Positions 6,099-12,905 of a DNA stretch of 15,405 nucleotides are shown here, one piece after another. A model generated the notes under the pieces. That model saw nothing but the letters and a program-made list of their open reading frames with translations. It did not search any database and was not told where the DNA came from. Each line of letters begins with the position of its first letter. The first letter of the stretch is position 1. The stretch is from Burkholderiaceae bacterium (GTDB taxonomy: Bacteria > Pseudomonadota > Gammaproteobacteria > Burkholderiales > Burkholderiaceae), in assembly GCA_023253905.1 (NCBI GenBank), contig JALREG010000271.1:1-15405 (forward strand), read 5' to 3'. Both the position numbers and the translations under genes were made by a program.

Positions 6099-7954
6099 GC
6101 CACGGTCAGCCGACCGCTCGTCGCATCGCGCGCGGCCAGTGGGAGGTGCTTCGCATCGGGGGGGCCTCGGGCGCATGGGGCGACAGTCCGATCGGAATCG
6201 GGCCACTCCTTGCCGCTGGGGTCGATATCCTGATGATGGACTATCTCGCCGAGGTCACGATGTCGCTCCTTGCTCGGGCGCGCGTGAAGGATCCCGAGGC
6301 AGGGTATCCCCCCGATTTTGTGAGCTACCTGAGCCCGCATCTCAATGAGATTGCCCAGCGCGGCGTACGCGTGGTGACGAATGCCGGGGGTGTCAACCCG
6401 CAAGCCTGCAAGCGGGCGCTCGAGCAGTTGATTACGCAGTCGGGTCTTGCGCTCAAGGTGGCGGTGGTGGAGGGCGATGATCTGATGCCCATGCTGGATG
6501 CGCTTCGTGCCGAGGGGACGCGCGAGTGGCAGACGGGCGAACCCATCCCCTCTAAGATGCTGACCGCCAATGCGTATCTCGGGGCCGGGCCTATCGCGGT
6601 GGCGCTGGATGCCGGCGCCGACATCGTGATTACCGGTCGCTGCGTGGATAGTGCGCTTGCGCTCGGCGCGCTGATGCATGCCTTTGGCTGGCAGGCGCAT
6701 GACTATGATCGTCTCGCTGCGGGCAGCCTGGTCGGGCATCTCCTTGAATGCGGTCCGCAGGCAACCGGCGGACTGTTGACCGACTGGCGCCTGGTGCCAG
6801 ACTGGGCGTCGATCGGGTATCCGATCGCAACGTGTCACCCTGATGGCAGTTTCACAATAGGTAAGCCAGCCTCAACCGGCGGTCTGGTCACGCCACAGAC
6901 TGTTGCTGAACAGGTGCTCTACGAGGTGGGAAATCCGGCAGCCTATGTCTTGCCCGATGTGGTGGCCGACTTCTCGCAGGTACACCTCGAACAGGTGGAC
7001 CTCGACTGCGTGCGGGTCACCGGTGTCCGCGGCTATCCGCCCACGTCGAGCCTGAAGGTATCGGCGACCTGGCAGTCGGGTTGGCGGGCCACCGCAATGA
7101 TTGTGATCATTGGCGAAGAGGCGGTAGCGAAGGCAGAGCGAAGCGCCGAGGCGCTCGTGACGCGTGCTCGTACGCTGTTCCAATCGCGACAGTGGCCCGA
7201 TTTCGATGCAGTCCATGTGGAGGCGCTTGGTGCGGAAGCCAGTTACGGCAGGCTCGCGCGCGCACGCGAGACGCGTGAGGTGGTGCTGCGTCTGGTCGTT
7301 GATCATCGTGACCCAAAAGCGCTTAACCTGTTTGCGCGCGAGGTGGGGTCCTCTGCGCTCAGCTTCGCCCAAGGTACGGCGGCCCTGATCGGTGGACGGC
7401 CGAAACCCACGCCTATCGTGCGCCTGTTCAGCTTCCTGGTGGACAAGCATCGTATGCCCGACTCAACGGTACAGATCGGTTCGGATTCGCGGCTCACGGT
7501 TCCACTTCCGCTTCCGTTGGATGGGCCGGTTGAAAGATCGCGTATCGAGGCAGGGCGGGTGGCCGACACGAGTGGCGCCTCACGGCTTTCAGCGGCTTCT
7601 TTATCGACCCACCGCACGACCCGTCGCGTGCCTCTGCGACGCTTCGCGCATGCGCGCTCTGGTGACAAGGGTGACAGCGTCAATGTGGCGATCCTCTGCC
7701 GGGAGCCCGAACATTTCGCGTGGCTGCGAGATCAGGTGACGGTAGCTCGCCTGTCGGAGCATTTCGCCGATCGGGTTCAGGGGCCGATCGAGCGGTTTGA
7801 GGTACCCGGCCTCCATGCGTTGAATTTTCTGATGCACCGCGCGCTGGGTGGTGGAGGTATGGCCTCGCGGCAGATCGATGCACTCGGAAAGGCCTATGGG
7901 CAGCAGGCACTCGAGCTTGAGATCGAGGTGCCGGCTGAATGGTGCGCGCCATGA
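6095..7954 (+). CDS. AtuA-like protein (DUF1446) with C-terminal ferredoxin-fold AtuA-like domain
   Basis: A 619-residue two-domain protein. Residues about 15-480 are the AtuA/DUF1446 domain, with landmarks TNAGGVNP near residue 90, GADIVITGRCVDSALALG near 175-190, and the glycine-rich GHLLECGPQATGG. Residues about 510-619 are a separate AtuA-like ferredoxin-fold domain, recognised by ARSGDKGDSVNVAI. A poorly conserved linker rich in Ser/Arg joins them. The family is named for AtuA of the Pseudomonas acyclic-terpene (citronellol/geraniol) pathway, where its exact chemistry remains unclear. There is no geranyl-CoA carboxylase beside it here, so a terpene substrate should not be assumed. The GTG start at 6095 has GAGGA at 6084-6088 six bases upstream and overlaps the CaiB stop by four bases, which argues for coupled translation and a shared pathway. 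The protein is predicted cytoplasmic. Confidence 0.9.
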   Translation: MSHGQPTARRIARGQWEVLRIGGASGAWGDSPIGIGPLLAAGVDILMMDYLAEVTMSLLARARVKDPEAGYPPDFVSYLSPHLNEIAQRGVRVVTNAGGVNPQACKRALEQLITQSGLALKVAVVEGDDLMPMLDALRAEGTREWQTGEPIPSKMLTANAYLGAGPIAVALDAGADIVITGRCVDSALALGALMHAFGWQAHDYDRLAAGSLVGHLLECGPQATGGLLTDWRLVPDWASIGYPIATCHPDGSFTIGKPASTGGLVTPQTVAEQVLYEVGNPAAYVLPDVVADFSQVHLEQVDLDCVRVTGVRGYPPTSSLKVSATWQSGWRATAMIVIIGEEAVAKAERSAEALVTRARTLFQSRQWPDFDAVHVEALGAEASYGRLARARETREVVLRLVVDHRDPKALNLFAREVGSSALSFAQGTAALIGGRPKPTPIVRLFSFLVDKHRMPDSTVQIGSDSRLTVPLPLPLDGPVERSRIEAGRVADTSGASRLSAASLSTHRTTRRVPLRRFAHARSGDKGDSVNVAILCREPEHFAWLRDQVTVARLSEHFADRVQGPIERFEVPGLHALNFLMHRALGGGGMASRQIDALGKAYGQQALELEIEVPAEWCAP

Positions 7955-8026
7955 GCAGGATCGCGGCCTCCCCCAACATGGACGGCCTCGCGAGAGACCG
8001 ATAGACTCAATGCTGCCGCGCCGCGA

Positions 8027-8055
8027 GGGGTGGCTTGCCAGGCCCCGCGTCGGGG
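8027..8055 (+). other. Two mutually exclusive hairpins in the Bug-receptor leader
   Basis: The 131-bp gap 7955-8085 contains GGGGTGGC-TT-GCCA-gg-CCCC (8027-8046) and CCCCG-CGT-CGGGG (8043-8055). Both stems use the same CCCC at 8043-8046, so only one can form at a time. The second ends 15 bases before the Shine-Dalgarno site. No U tract follows, so neither is a classical terminator. A TAGACT at 8002-8007, the same hexamer as in the cupin promoter, could be a -10 box but has no good -35. The structures are seen in sequence; any function is speculative. Confidence 0.25.
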
Positions 8056-8085
8056 AGATCGATTGCTGATGAGGAGGGTTGATCC

Positions 8086-9039
8086 GTGAAGATGCTTTAC
8101 TTGTCTGGTCTGCTTGCGACCGCGCTTGCTTCAGCCCCCGCCTGGGCGGCGTTTCCTGATAAACCTGTTCGCGTCACCGTGGCGTTTGCTCCCGGGGCGT
8201 CCACCGATATCATTGCGCGAATGCTCGCCGAACCGATGGGGACTGCGCTAGGCCAGCCCATGGTGGTCGAGAACAAACCCGGTGCCGGTGGAAATATCGC
8301 CACACAGCAGGTGAAGGCAGCACCGCCTGATGGCCATACGCTCCTGTTTCATAGCGTCGCGGTGTCGGTCAACCCTTCGCTTTTCCGTAATGCGGGCTAC
8401 GATCTGCTGAAAGATTTCGAGCCGGTTGCGATGGCAGGAGTCACGCCCAATCTTCTGTTCGTGAACCCCTCGGTAAAAGCCACCAACCTGGCAGAGTTGA
8501 TCGCGCTTGCGCGGACCACGCCGCTCTCCTACGCCTCGTCGGGAAACGGAACCACCACGCACCTGGGGGCCGAGTTGCTGTTTCGTAGCCTGGCCGGCGT
8601 TGACATCACGCATGTGCCACATCAGCCTGCCGCGGCATCGGTCGCGGTGATCGGTGGAGCTGTTCCGGTTGGCAGCACATCCATGCCGCCCGTGGTGCCG
8701 CATGCAAAGAGCGGCAAGGTTCGCCCCATCGCCGTGATGTCGTTGCAGCGGAGCCCCGTGCTGCCCGATGTACCGACCGTGGCCGAGTCGGGTTACCCGG
8801 GCTTTGAAGCCAGCACATGGTTCGCCGTATTTGCTCCGGCGGCCACACCCCAGGCTGTTCTACAGCGCCTGAACGAGGAGTTCAACCGGGCGCTGCAGAG
8901 TCGGGACATCACTGAGAAATTCGCTAAACAGTCTCTCGCGATTCAGCCGCTTGATCGCGCAGCACTCAGAACCTACATCGCGGCCGAGGTTGCCAAATGG
9001 GGCAAAGTGGTGCGCGACGCAGGTATCAAGGTGGACTGA
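8086..9039 (+). CDS. Bug family (TctC-like) tripartite tricarboxylate receptor protein
   Basis: A 317-residue extracytoplasmic solute receptor. Residues 1-21 form a Sec signal peptide (hydrophobic LSGLLATALASA, cleavage after AWA). The mature start FPDKPVRVTVAFAPGASTDIIAR is split between the two features that define Bug receptors: the PxKPVR(x)nPF/APG strand and the PGAGGNIAT loop near residues 66-74 that holds a substrate carboxylate. SGKVRPIAV and LPDVPTVAESGYPGFE are further family blocks. I chose the GTG at 8086 because GAGGAGG (8071-8077) is eight bases upstream; the ATG at 8092 would be 14 bases away. No TctA/TctB membrane genes are beside it, so it is an orphan receptor that may feed a permease elsewhere or act as a sensor. 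It sits 131 bp behind the AtuA-like gene and may share its transcript. Confidence 0.95.
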   Translation: MKMLYLSGLLATALASAPAWAAFPDKPVRVTVAFAPGASTDIIARMLAEPMGTALGQPMVVENKPGAGGNIATQQVKAAPPDGHTLLFHSVAVSVNPSLFRNAGYDLLKDFEPVAMAGVTPNLLFVNPSVKATNLAELIALARTTPLSYASSGNGTTTHLGAELLFRSLAGVDITHVPHQPAAASVAVIGGAVPVGSTSMPPVVPHAKSGKVRPIAVMSLQRSPVLPDVPTVAESGYPGFEASTWFAVFAPAATPQAVLQRLNEEFNRALQSRDITEKFAKQSLAIQPLDRAALRTYIAAEVAKWGKVVRDAGIKVD

Positions 9040-9047
9040 CGCGTCAG
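9036..9047. repeat. Perfect 12-bp palindrome containing both convergent stop codons
   Basis: CTGACGCGTCAG spans the TGA of the Bug-receptor gene (9037-9039) and the minus-strand TGA of cynS (9046-9044), which are only four bases apart. It has no loop, so it is a poor terminator. Each transcript must end inside the neighbouring coding region or collide with the other. Confidence 0.55.
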
Positions 9048-9535
9048 TAAGTTTTATAGGGCAGGAATTTGCCCGACAGAACCACATTGACACGGTCGCC
9101 CTTCGGGTCGGGCTCGCGGGTGATGTCCATGGAGAAATCGATCGCACTCATGATGCCATCGCCGAATTCCTCATGGATCAGTTCCTTGATGGTGGTTCCA
9201 TAGACATTAACAATTTCGTACCAGCGATAAATCAGCGGATCGGTAGGCACGGACGAGCGCAGCGACCCTTTGTAGGGCACCGCCTGAAGCAGTGCGACCG
9301 CGTCGGTGGGCAGATCGAAGATCCTGGCGATTGATTTCGCCTGATCAGCGGTAAGCGTCATCTGTCCCAGGCAGGCCGCAGTGACCCACTCTTTGGAGTG
9401 ACCGATCTTCCTGGCAACGTCAGCCCACTTGATGCCCTTCTGGACCTTGGTGGAGTAGATGAGGTCAGTGACGTCTTCTCGGGTCATTGGCTTCGTCCCC
9501 GTCCATTTCTTGGAAGATGCCTTGCTTGCAGCCAT
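9044..9535 (-). CDS. cynS: Cyanase (cyanate hydratase)
   Basis: Cyanase is a cytoplasmic homodecamer that converts cyanate and bicarbonate to carbamate, which decays to ammonium and CO2. It detoxifies cyanate and releases nitrogen. The 163-residue protein has an N-terminal helical region like a DNA-binding fold and the highly conserved C-terminal catalytic domain. By alignment in mind with E. coli CynS (156 residues, R96/E99/S122), the catalytic residues are Arg104, Glu107 and Ser130, within YRWYEIVNVYGTT and FGDGIMSAIDFS. The ATG at 9535 was chosen because AAGGA (complement of 9544-9548) lies eight bases upstream; the longer frame to 9604 would overlap the ATPase gene. It is the last gene of the ABC operon, 34 bp behind the ATPase, which makes cyanate the likely transported ion. 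No carbonic anhydrase (CynT) or CynR is in view. Confidence 0.98.
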   Translation of the reverse strand: MAASKASSKKWTGTKPMTREDVTDLIYSTKVQKGIKWADVARKIGHSKEWVTAACLGQMTLTADQAKSIARIFDLPTDAVALLQAVPYKGSLRSSVPTDPLIYRWYEIVNVYGTTIKELIHEEFGDGIMSAIDFSMDITREPDPKGDRVNVVLSGKFLPYKTY

Positions 9536-9569
9536 GTGATGATTCCTTGCGATCAGGTGGAAAGAAAAA

Positions 9570-10484
9570 TCAGGTTGGTGATTGAGAGACGCCAGGGCGC
9601 ACACGAACAGGCGTCCAGGCGCCGGCCTGGGCGCGCGCCGCGTAGTCAGCAGACCGGTTAACCAGGAAGTCGATCAGATGATTTCGAACCGCGTAGTAGC
9701 CGTCTTCGCGGTGCAACGTGGCGCGGGTACGGTGACGCGGCAACGGGTTTTCGACGATTTCGGCAATCACTGCGCCCGGGCCGTTACTCATCAGAAAGAT
9801 CCGGTCAGCCAGCAGGATCGCTTCGTCGACGTCGTGGGTGATCATGAACACGGTCTGCCGTGTTTCACGCACGATGCCGACCAGCTCATCCTGGATGCTT
9901 CCTCGAGTGAGCGCATCGAGTGCGCCGAATGGCTCGTCGAGCAGGAGCATCTTGGGTTGAATGGAGAATGCCCGCGCGATCCCCACCCGCTGCTTCATGC
10001 CGCCAGATAACTGCGCCGGCTTTTTGTTTTCCGAGCCACCCAGGTGCACCATGTCGATGAAGCGCTGCACATGCGATTCAACCTGTTCGCGCGACCAGTC
10101 GGGATGCCGGGAGCGCACGGCAAATGCAATATTGCCGCGTACGCTCATCCAGGGCATGAGCGCATGCGATTGAAACACCACGCCGCGGTCAAGGCTGGGC
10201 CCTTCGATGGAGCGCCCATCAATGAAGGCGTGGCCGGCGGTGGGCTGCTCGAGCCCGGCCAGCACGTTCAGGATCGTGGTCTTGCCACAGCCTGAGTGGC
10301 CGATGATGCAAACGAACTCGCCACGCTCAATCGCGAAATTCACATCGTCAAAGATCACGGTCTCGCCCTTGCCCTGGAGGGCTGGGAATGACTTTTTCAG
10401 ATGCTCCACTCGCAGAAAGCCGCGGCCGGTTTTACCAACCGCCCCGGTGGCAAGTCGTTGGGGCTCGCTCATGTCCATGATCAT
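9570..10484 (-). CDS. ABC transporter ATP-binding protein, nitrate/cyanate type (NrtD/CynD-like)
   Basis: The 304-residue nucleotide-binding subunit of an NitT/TauT-class importer, bound to the cytoplasmic face of the permease. Walker A is GHSGCGKTT (residues 62-70), the signature is LSGGMKQR (159-166), Walker B is MLLLDEP (179-185), and the switch histidine is in ITHDVDEA. VVFQSHALMPWMSV is the Q-loop region typical of nitrate, sulfonate and taurine ATPases. A C-terminal stretch of about 60 residues (PLPRHRTRATLHREDGYY) resembles the NrtD/CynD type; no NrtC-like receptor domain is fused. It starts six bases after the permease stop and ends 34 bp before cynS. ATG codons at 10484, 10478 and 10472 are all possible starts; I give the first. 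The link to cyanate comes from cynS, since sequence alone does not separate nitrate from cyanate. Confidence 0.94.
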   Translation of the reverse strand: MIMDMSEPQRLATGAVGKTGRGFLRVEHLKKSFPALQGKGETVIFDDVNFAIERGEFVCIIGHSGCGKTTILNVLAGLEQPTAGHAFIDGRSIEGPSLDRGVVFQSHALMPWMSVRGNIAFAVRSRHPDWSREQVESHVQRFIDMVHLGGSENKKPAQLSGGMKQRVGIARAFSIQPKMLLLDEPFGALDALTRGSIQDELVGIVRETRQTVFMITHDVDEAILLADRIFLMSNGPGAVIAEIVENPLPRHRTRATLHREDGYYAVRNHLIDFLVNRSADYAARAQAGAWTPVRVRPGVSQSPT

Positions 10485-10490
10485 TGCCTG

Positions 10491-11339
10491 TCAGTCGCGG
10501 TAGGTGACGAGCCGCTGCAAGCGGGCAACGCCCAGGTCGAGCAGCATGCCCACCAATCCAATCAGAAGAATTGCGGTGAGGATGTTGGTAATGGAAAGGT
10601 TGTTCCACTCGTTCCAGACGAAGTAGCCGATTCCCGTGCCGCCAACCAACATCTCGGCGGCCACAATGACCAGCCAGGCGATGCCGATCGAGATCCTCAT
10701 GCCGGTCATGATGGTGGGGGCCGCAGCCGGCAGAATCACAAGGAACGCCTTCCGTAGCGCGCCCACCTCGAGCGTGCGCGATACATCCAGCCACTCCCTT
10801 CTAACTGAGGCGACGCCAAAGGCCGTGTTGATCAGCATGGGCCAGATCGAACAGACAAAGATCACAAAGATGGCCGATATGCTCGAATCCTTCAGTGTGA
10901 AGAGCGCAAGCGGCATCCAGGCGAGTGGCGAGATTGGCTTTAGCACCTGAATGAAAGGGTCGAGCGCGGTGTAGAGCACGCGCGACATGCCAATCACGAA
11001 ACCCAGCGGTATGGCAACCAGTGCGGCCAGCGCGAAGCCCGCAGCGACCCGGGCAACGGAGTAGGCGAGTTGAATCCCCAAGCCCTTGTCGTTGGGTCCG
11101 TTGTCGTAGAAGGGGTTGGCCAGGTGCCCGCCAATCGTGCGAACGAAATCAGCAGGAGTCGGAAAGGCTGACTTCTGTCCGGTGGCGGCGGCAGCGCCCA
11201 CCAGCTTGGCGTATTCCTCATCAACCTTCACGCTCCCCGCAGTGGGGGTGGTAGCGATGTGCCACGCGCCGATAAAGCAGGCGAGGATCAGAAGGCTGAC
11301 GATGAGCGCGCGGATGCGCTCGGGCGCAAGTCGACTCAT
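10491..11339 (-). CDS. ABC transporter permease, nitrate/cyanate type (NrtB/CynB-like)
   Basis: A 282-residue inner-membrane permease of the BPD/NitT-TauT class. After an N-terminal membrane segment (ALIVSLLILACFIGAW) comes a periplasmic stretch of about 70 residues. The conserved core with further membrane segments follows, including the coupling region EVGALRKAFLVILPAAAPTIMTGMRISIGIAW that contacts the ATPase. Its ATG overlaps the stop of the receptor gene by four bases (ATGA on the minus strand, 11339-11336), so the two are translationally coupled. It is followed six bases later by the ATPase gene. The family moves nitrate, nitrite, cyanate, bicarbonate or sulfonates; the cyanase at the end of the operon favours cyanate. 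Confidence 0.94.
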   Translation of the reverse strand: MSRLAPERIRALIVSLLILACFIGAWHIATTPTAGSVKVDEEYAKLVGAAAATGQKSAFPTPADFVRTIGGHLANPFYDNGPNDKGLGIQLAYSVARVAAGFALAALVAIPLGFVIGMSRVLYTALDPFIQVLKPISPLAWMPLALFTLKDSSISAIFVIFVCSIWPMLINTAFGVASVRREWLDVSRTLEVGALRKAFLVILPAAAPTIMTGMRISIGIAWLVIVAAEMLVGGTGIGYFVWNEWNNLSITNILTAILLIGLVGMLLDLGVARLQRLVTYRD

Positions 11340-12691
11340 GCCGACCGCCGGATTTTGAAGCTGTCCAAATACTCCTTGGGCTTCTGCGGATCGAAGGGCT
11401 TGCCCATCACCGAGAAGCCCCGCGAATTTCGGTCGGGTGCCGTGAGACCTGCTTCCTTCATCAGGCGACGCGCATCGGTTGCGAGGAACACTTCCTGGGC
11501 AACCTTCTGATAATCGACATCGCCCTTCAGCTGTCCCCAGCGCTGCATCTGCGTGAGGATCCAGACCGCAAACGACTCCCAGGGAAACGGATCGAAGCTG
11601 ATGCGGTCGGGCACCTTACGAACACCGCCCAGACCGTCGGCGAAGGTGCCTGTGAGCACCTGCTCCACCACGGTTACGGGTTGATTGAGGTAATTGGCCG
11701 GTGCGATGGCGGCTGCAATTTCCTTGCGGTTCTCCTGCCTGGACGCGTAAGCGGTGGCTTCGATGATGGCGCGCAGCAGAGCCCCATAGGTATTGGGCAT
11801 TGAGGTGATGAACTGCTTGCTTGCGGCAAATGCGCAGCAGGGATGGCCGTCCCACAGCTCCTTCGAGAGCAGGTGAATGAACCCGACACCGTCGTAGACC
11901 GCGCGCTGATTGACTGGGTCGGGAGCGAGGAAACCATCGATATTGTCAGCACGCATGTTCGCAACCATTTCGGGCGGCGGCACTGAGCGGATCTGTACGT
12001 CGCGATCCGGGTCCAGCCCGGCCTCGGCGAGGTAGTAACGCAGCAGATAGTTGTGCATCGAATAGTCAAAGGGGACAGCGAAACGAAACCCCTTCCACTG
12101 CTTGGGATCGCGCTTGTCCTTGTGTTTGACCGCAAGCGTGATGGCCTGACCGTTGATATTTTCTACCGCTGGCATGGCGTACGCCTGCGGGGCTGCGCCG
12201 AGACCGAGCGAGATTGCGATCGGCATTGGTGACAGCATGTGGGCGGCGTCGTATTCCTTATTGAGGGTCTTGTCGCGAATCACGGCCCAGCCTGCGGTCT
12301 TGATCACCTCGACATTGAGCCCCTGCTTTGAGTAAAAGCCCATCGGGTGCGCCATGATGATGGGCGTAGCGCAAGTGATGGGGATGAAGCCCACCTTCAG
12401 ATCGCGCTTTTCCGGGGCGCCAGCCGCCTGTGCGAAGGCCTCCTTCGCTGCAGTCAGGGGAAACAAGGACGAAATCGCAGCGATCGCCGTTGGTGCACCG
12501 ACTGCACTCAGAAACGAGCGCCGAACCGAGTCATTGGGAAACAGGGCTCGCACCACGGCCTGCTCGACCGCTCGACTGCCGAGAGCTTCCGCGTCGGTCT
12601 GCGCCGCATCATGCTCGCTCTGGTTCGCGTGTGCCCCGCAGCTGCAGTGGAGGCGAATGCGGCTGTCAAACGGATTTGAAAAGAGTGACAT
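11336..12691 (-). CDS. ABC transporter substrate-binding protein, NrtA/CynA-like, with Tat signal
   Basis: A 451-residue receptor of the nitrate/cyanate/bicarbonate (NrtA/CmpA/CynA) type. The mature part from about residue 90 includes LKVGFIPITCATPIIMAHPMGFY, FRFAVPFDYSMHNYLLRYYL and a long C-terminal helical part with PFPWESFAVWILTQMQRWG. A twin-arginine motif, RRSFLS at residues 57-62, is followed by a hydrophobic run, so Tat export is likely. Unusually, about 56 residues precede the twin arginines, including LHCSCGAH (residues 14-21), a Cys-X-Cys near histidines. The ATG at 12691 has GGAG (complement of 12698-12701) and lies about 24 bases after the proposed sigma54 start point. GTG codons at residues 46 and 47 could instead start a conventional-length Tat signal, but with a weaker ribosome site. 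It is first in the operon ahead of permease, ATPase and cynS. Confidence 0.93.
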   Translation of the reverse strand: MSLFSNPFDSRIRLHCSCGAHANQSEHDAAQTDAEALGSRAVEQAVVRALFPNDSVRRSFLSAVGAPTAIAAISSLFPLTAAKEAFAQAAGAPEKRDLKVGFIPITCATPIIMAHPMGFYSKQGLNVEVIKTAGWAVIRDKTLNKEYDAAHMLSPMPIAISLGLGAAPQAYAMPAVENINGQAITLAVKHKDKRDPKQWKGFRFAVPFDYSMHNYLLRYYLAEAGLDPDRDVQIRSVPPPEMVANMRADNIDGFLAPDPVNQRAVYDGVGFIHLLSKELWDGHPCCAFAASKQFITSMPNTYGALLRAIIEATAYASRQENRKEIAAAIAPANYLNQPVTVVEQVLTGTFADGLGGVRKVPDRISFDPFPWESFAVWILTQMQRWGQLKGDVDYQKVAQEVFLATDARRLMKEAGLTAPDRNSRGFSVMGKPFDPQKPKEYLDSFKIRRSA

Positions 12692-12726
12692 GAAAAGCTC
12701 CGGGGTTGGATTCTGCGACGAATACC

Positions 12727-12741
12727 GCAGATTCCGTGCCA
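12727..12741 (-). promoter_or_regulatory. Sigma54 (-24/-12) promoter of the ABC-cynS operon
   Basis: On the minus strand, TGGCACGGAATCTGC matches the consensus TGGCACG-N4-TTGC at every fixed base except one (C for the first T), preceded by the preferred T. The GG and GC elements have the exact required spacing. Transcription would start near 12715, giving a leader of about 24 bases that holds the GGAG site of the receptor gene. Sigma54 promoters need an enhancer-binding activator; NtrC would fit a nitrogen-scavenging operon, but which activator is used is inferred. Confidence 0.78.
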
Positions 12742-12762
12742 AGCGCCGCGGGGCCTCGAGTG

Positions 12763-12777
12763 CGCACGAGTGGTGCG
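12763..12777. promoter_or_regulatory. Inverted repeat upstream of the sigma54 promoter (proximal)
   Basis: CGCAC-GAGTG-GTGCG, five-base arms with a five-base centre, lies 22-36 bases upstream of the -24 element. The GCAC/GTGC half-sites recall NtrC sites, but the spacing is five bases rather than the canonical seven, so it is not a clean NtrC match. Confidence 0.35.
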
Positions 12778-12817
12778 TGCCGAGCGAATTCGGTTGGGCG
12801 GGGTGGGGCAGTTTGAA

Positions 12818-12834
12818 CGTGGCAGACCGCCACG
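12818..12834. promoter_or_regulatory. Inverted repeat upstream of the sigma54 promoter (distal, candidate enhancer)
   Basis: CGTGGC-AGACC-GCCACG, six-base perfect arms with a five-base centre, is centred about 110 bases upstream of the expected start point, a normal position for a sigma54 activator site. It also contains a T-N11-A core (12820 and 12832) as used by LysR-type regulators such as CynR. The symmetry is clear; the binding protein is unknown. Confidence 0.4.
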
Positions 12835-12884
12835 CACCAAGTAGGAGCGGCGGGCGCGCTGTACCGGTGCCTATGTCCGCAAAC

Positions 12885-12905
12885 CCGAGCATAAAGCTCG
12901 GTTTT
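12885..12905. terminator. Hairpin with short T tract between the efflux and cyanate operons
   Basis: CCGAGC-ATAAA-GCTCGG (12885-12901) is followed by TTTT on the plus strand and by GTTTG on the minus strand. It would serve as a second terminator for the minus-strand efflux operon ahead of the ABC operon promoter. On the plus strand it has the better U tract but no plus-strand gene ends nearby. Confidence 0.45.

Noticed and set aside
5777..6838. Minus-strand open frame of 353 codons opposite the CaiB/AtuA junction
   Set aside because: It spans the join of two confident plus-strand genes, has Arg/His/Pro-rich composition typical of antisense frames, and has no recognisable domain.
9536..9604. 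Longer start for cyanase
   Set aside because: It would overlap the ATPase gene and add 23 residues absent from the family; the ATG at 9535 has a good AAGGA site.
12763..12777. Calling the proximal dyad a true NtrC site
   Set aside because: GCAC and GTGC half-sites are five rather than seven bases apart, so it is kept only as an unassigned inverted repeat.
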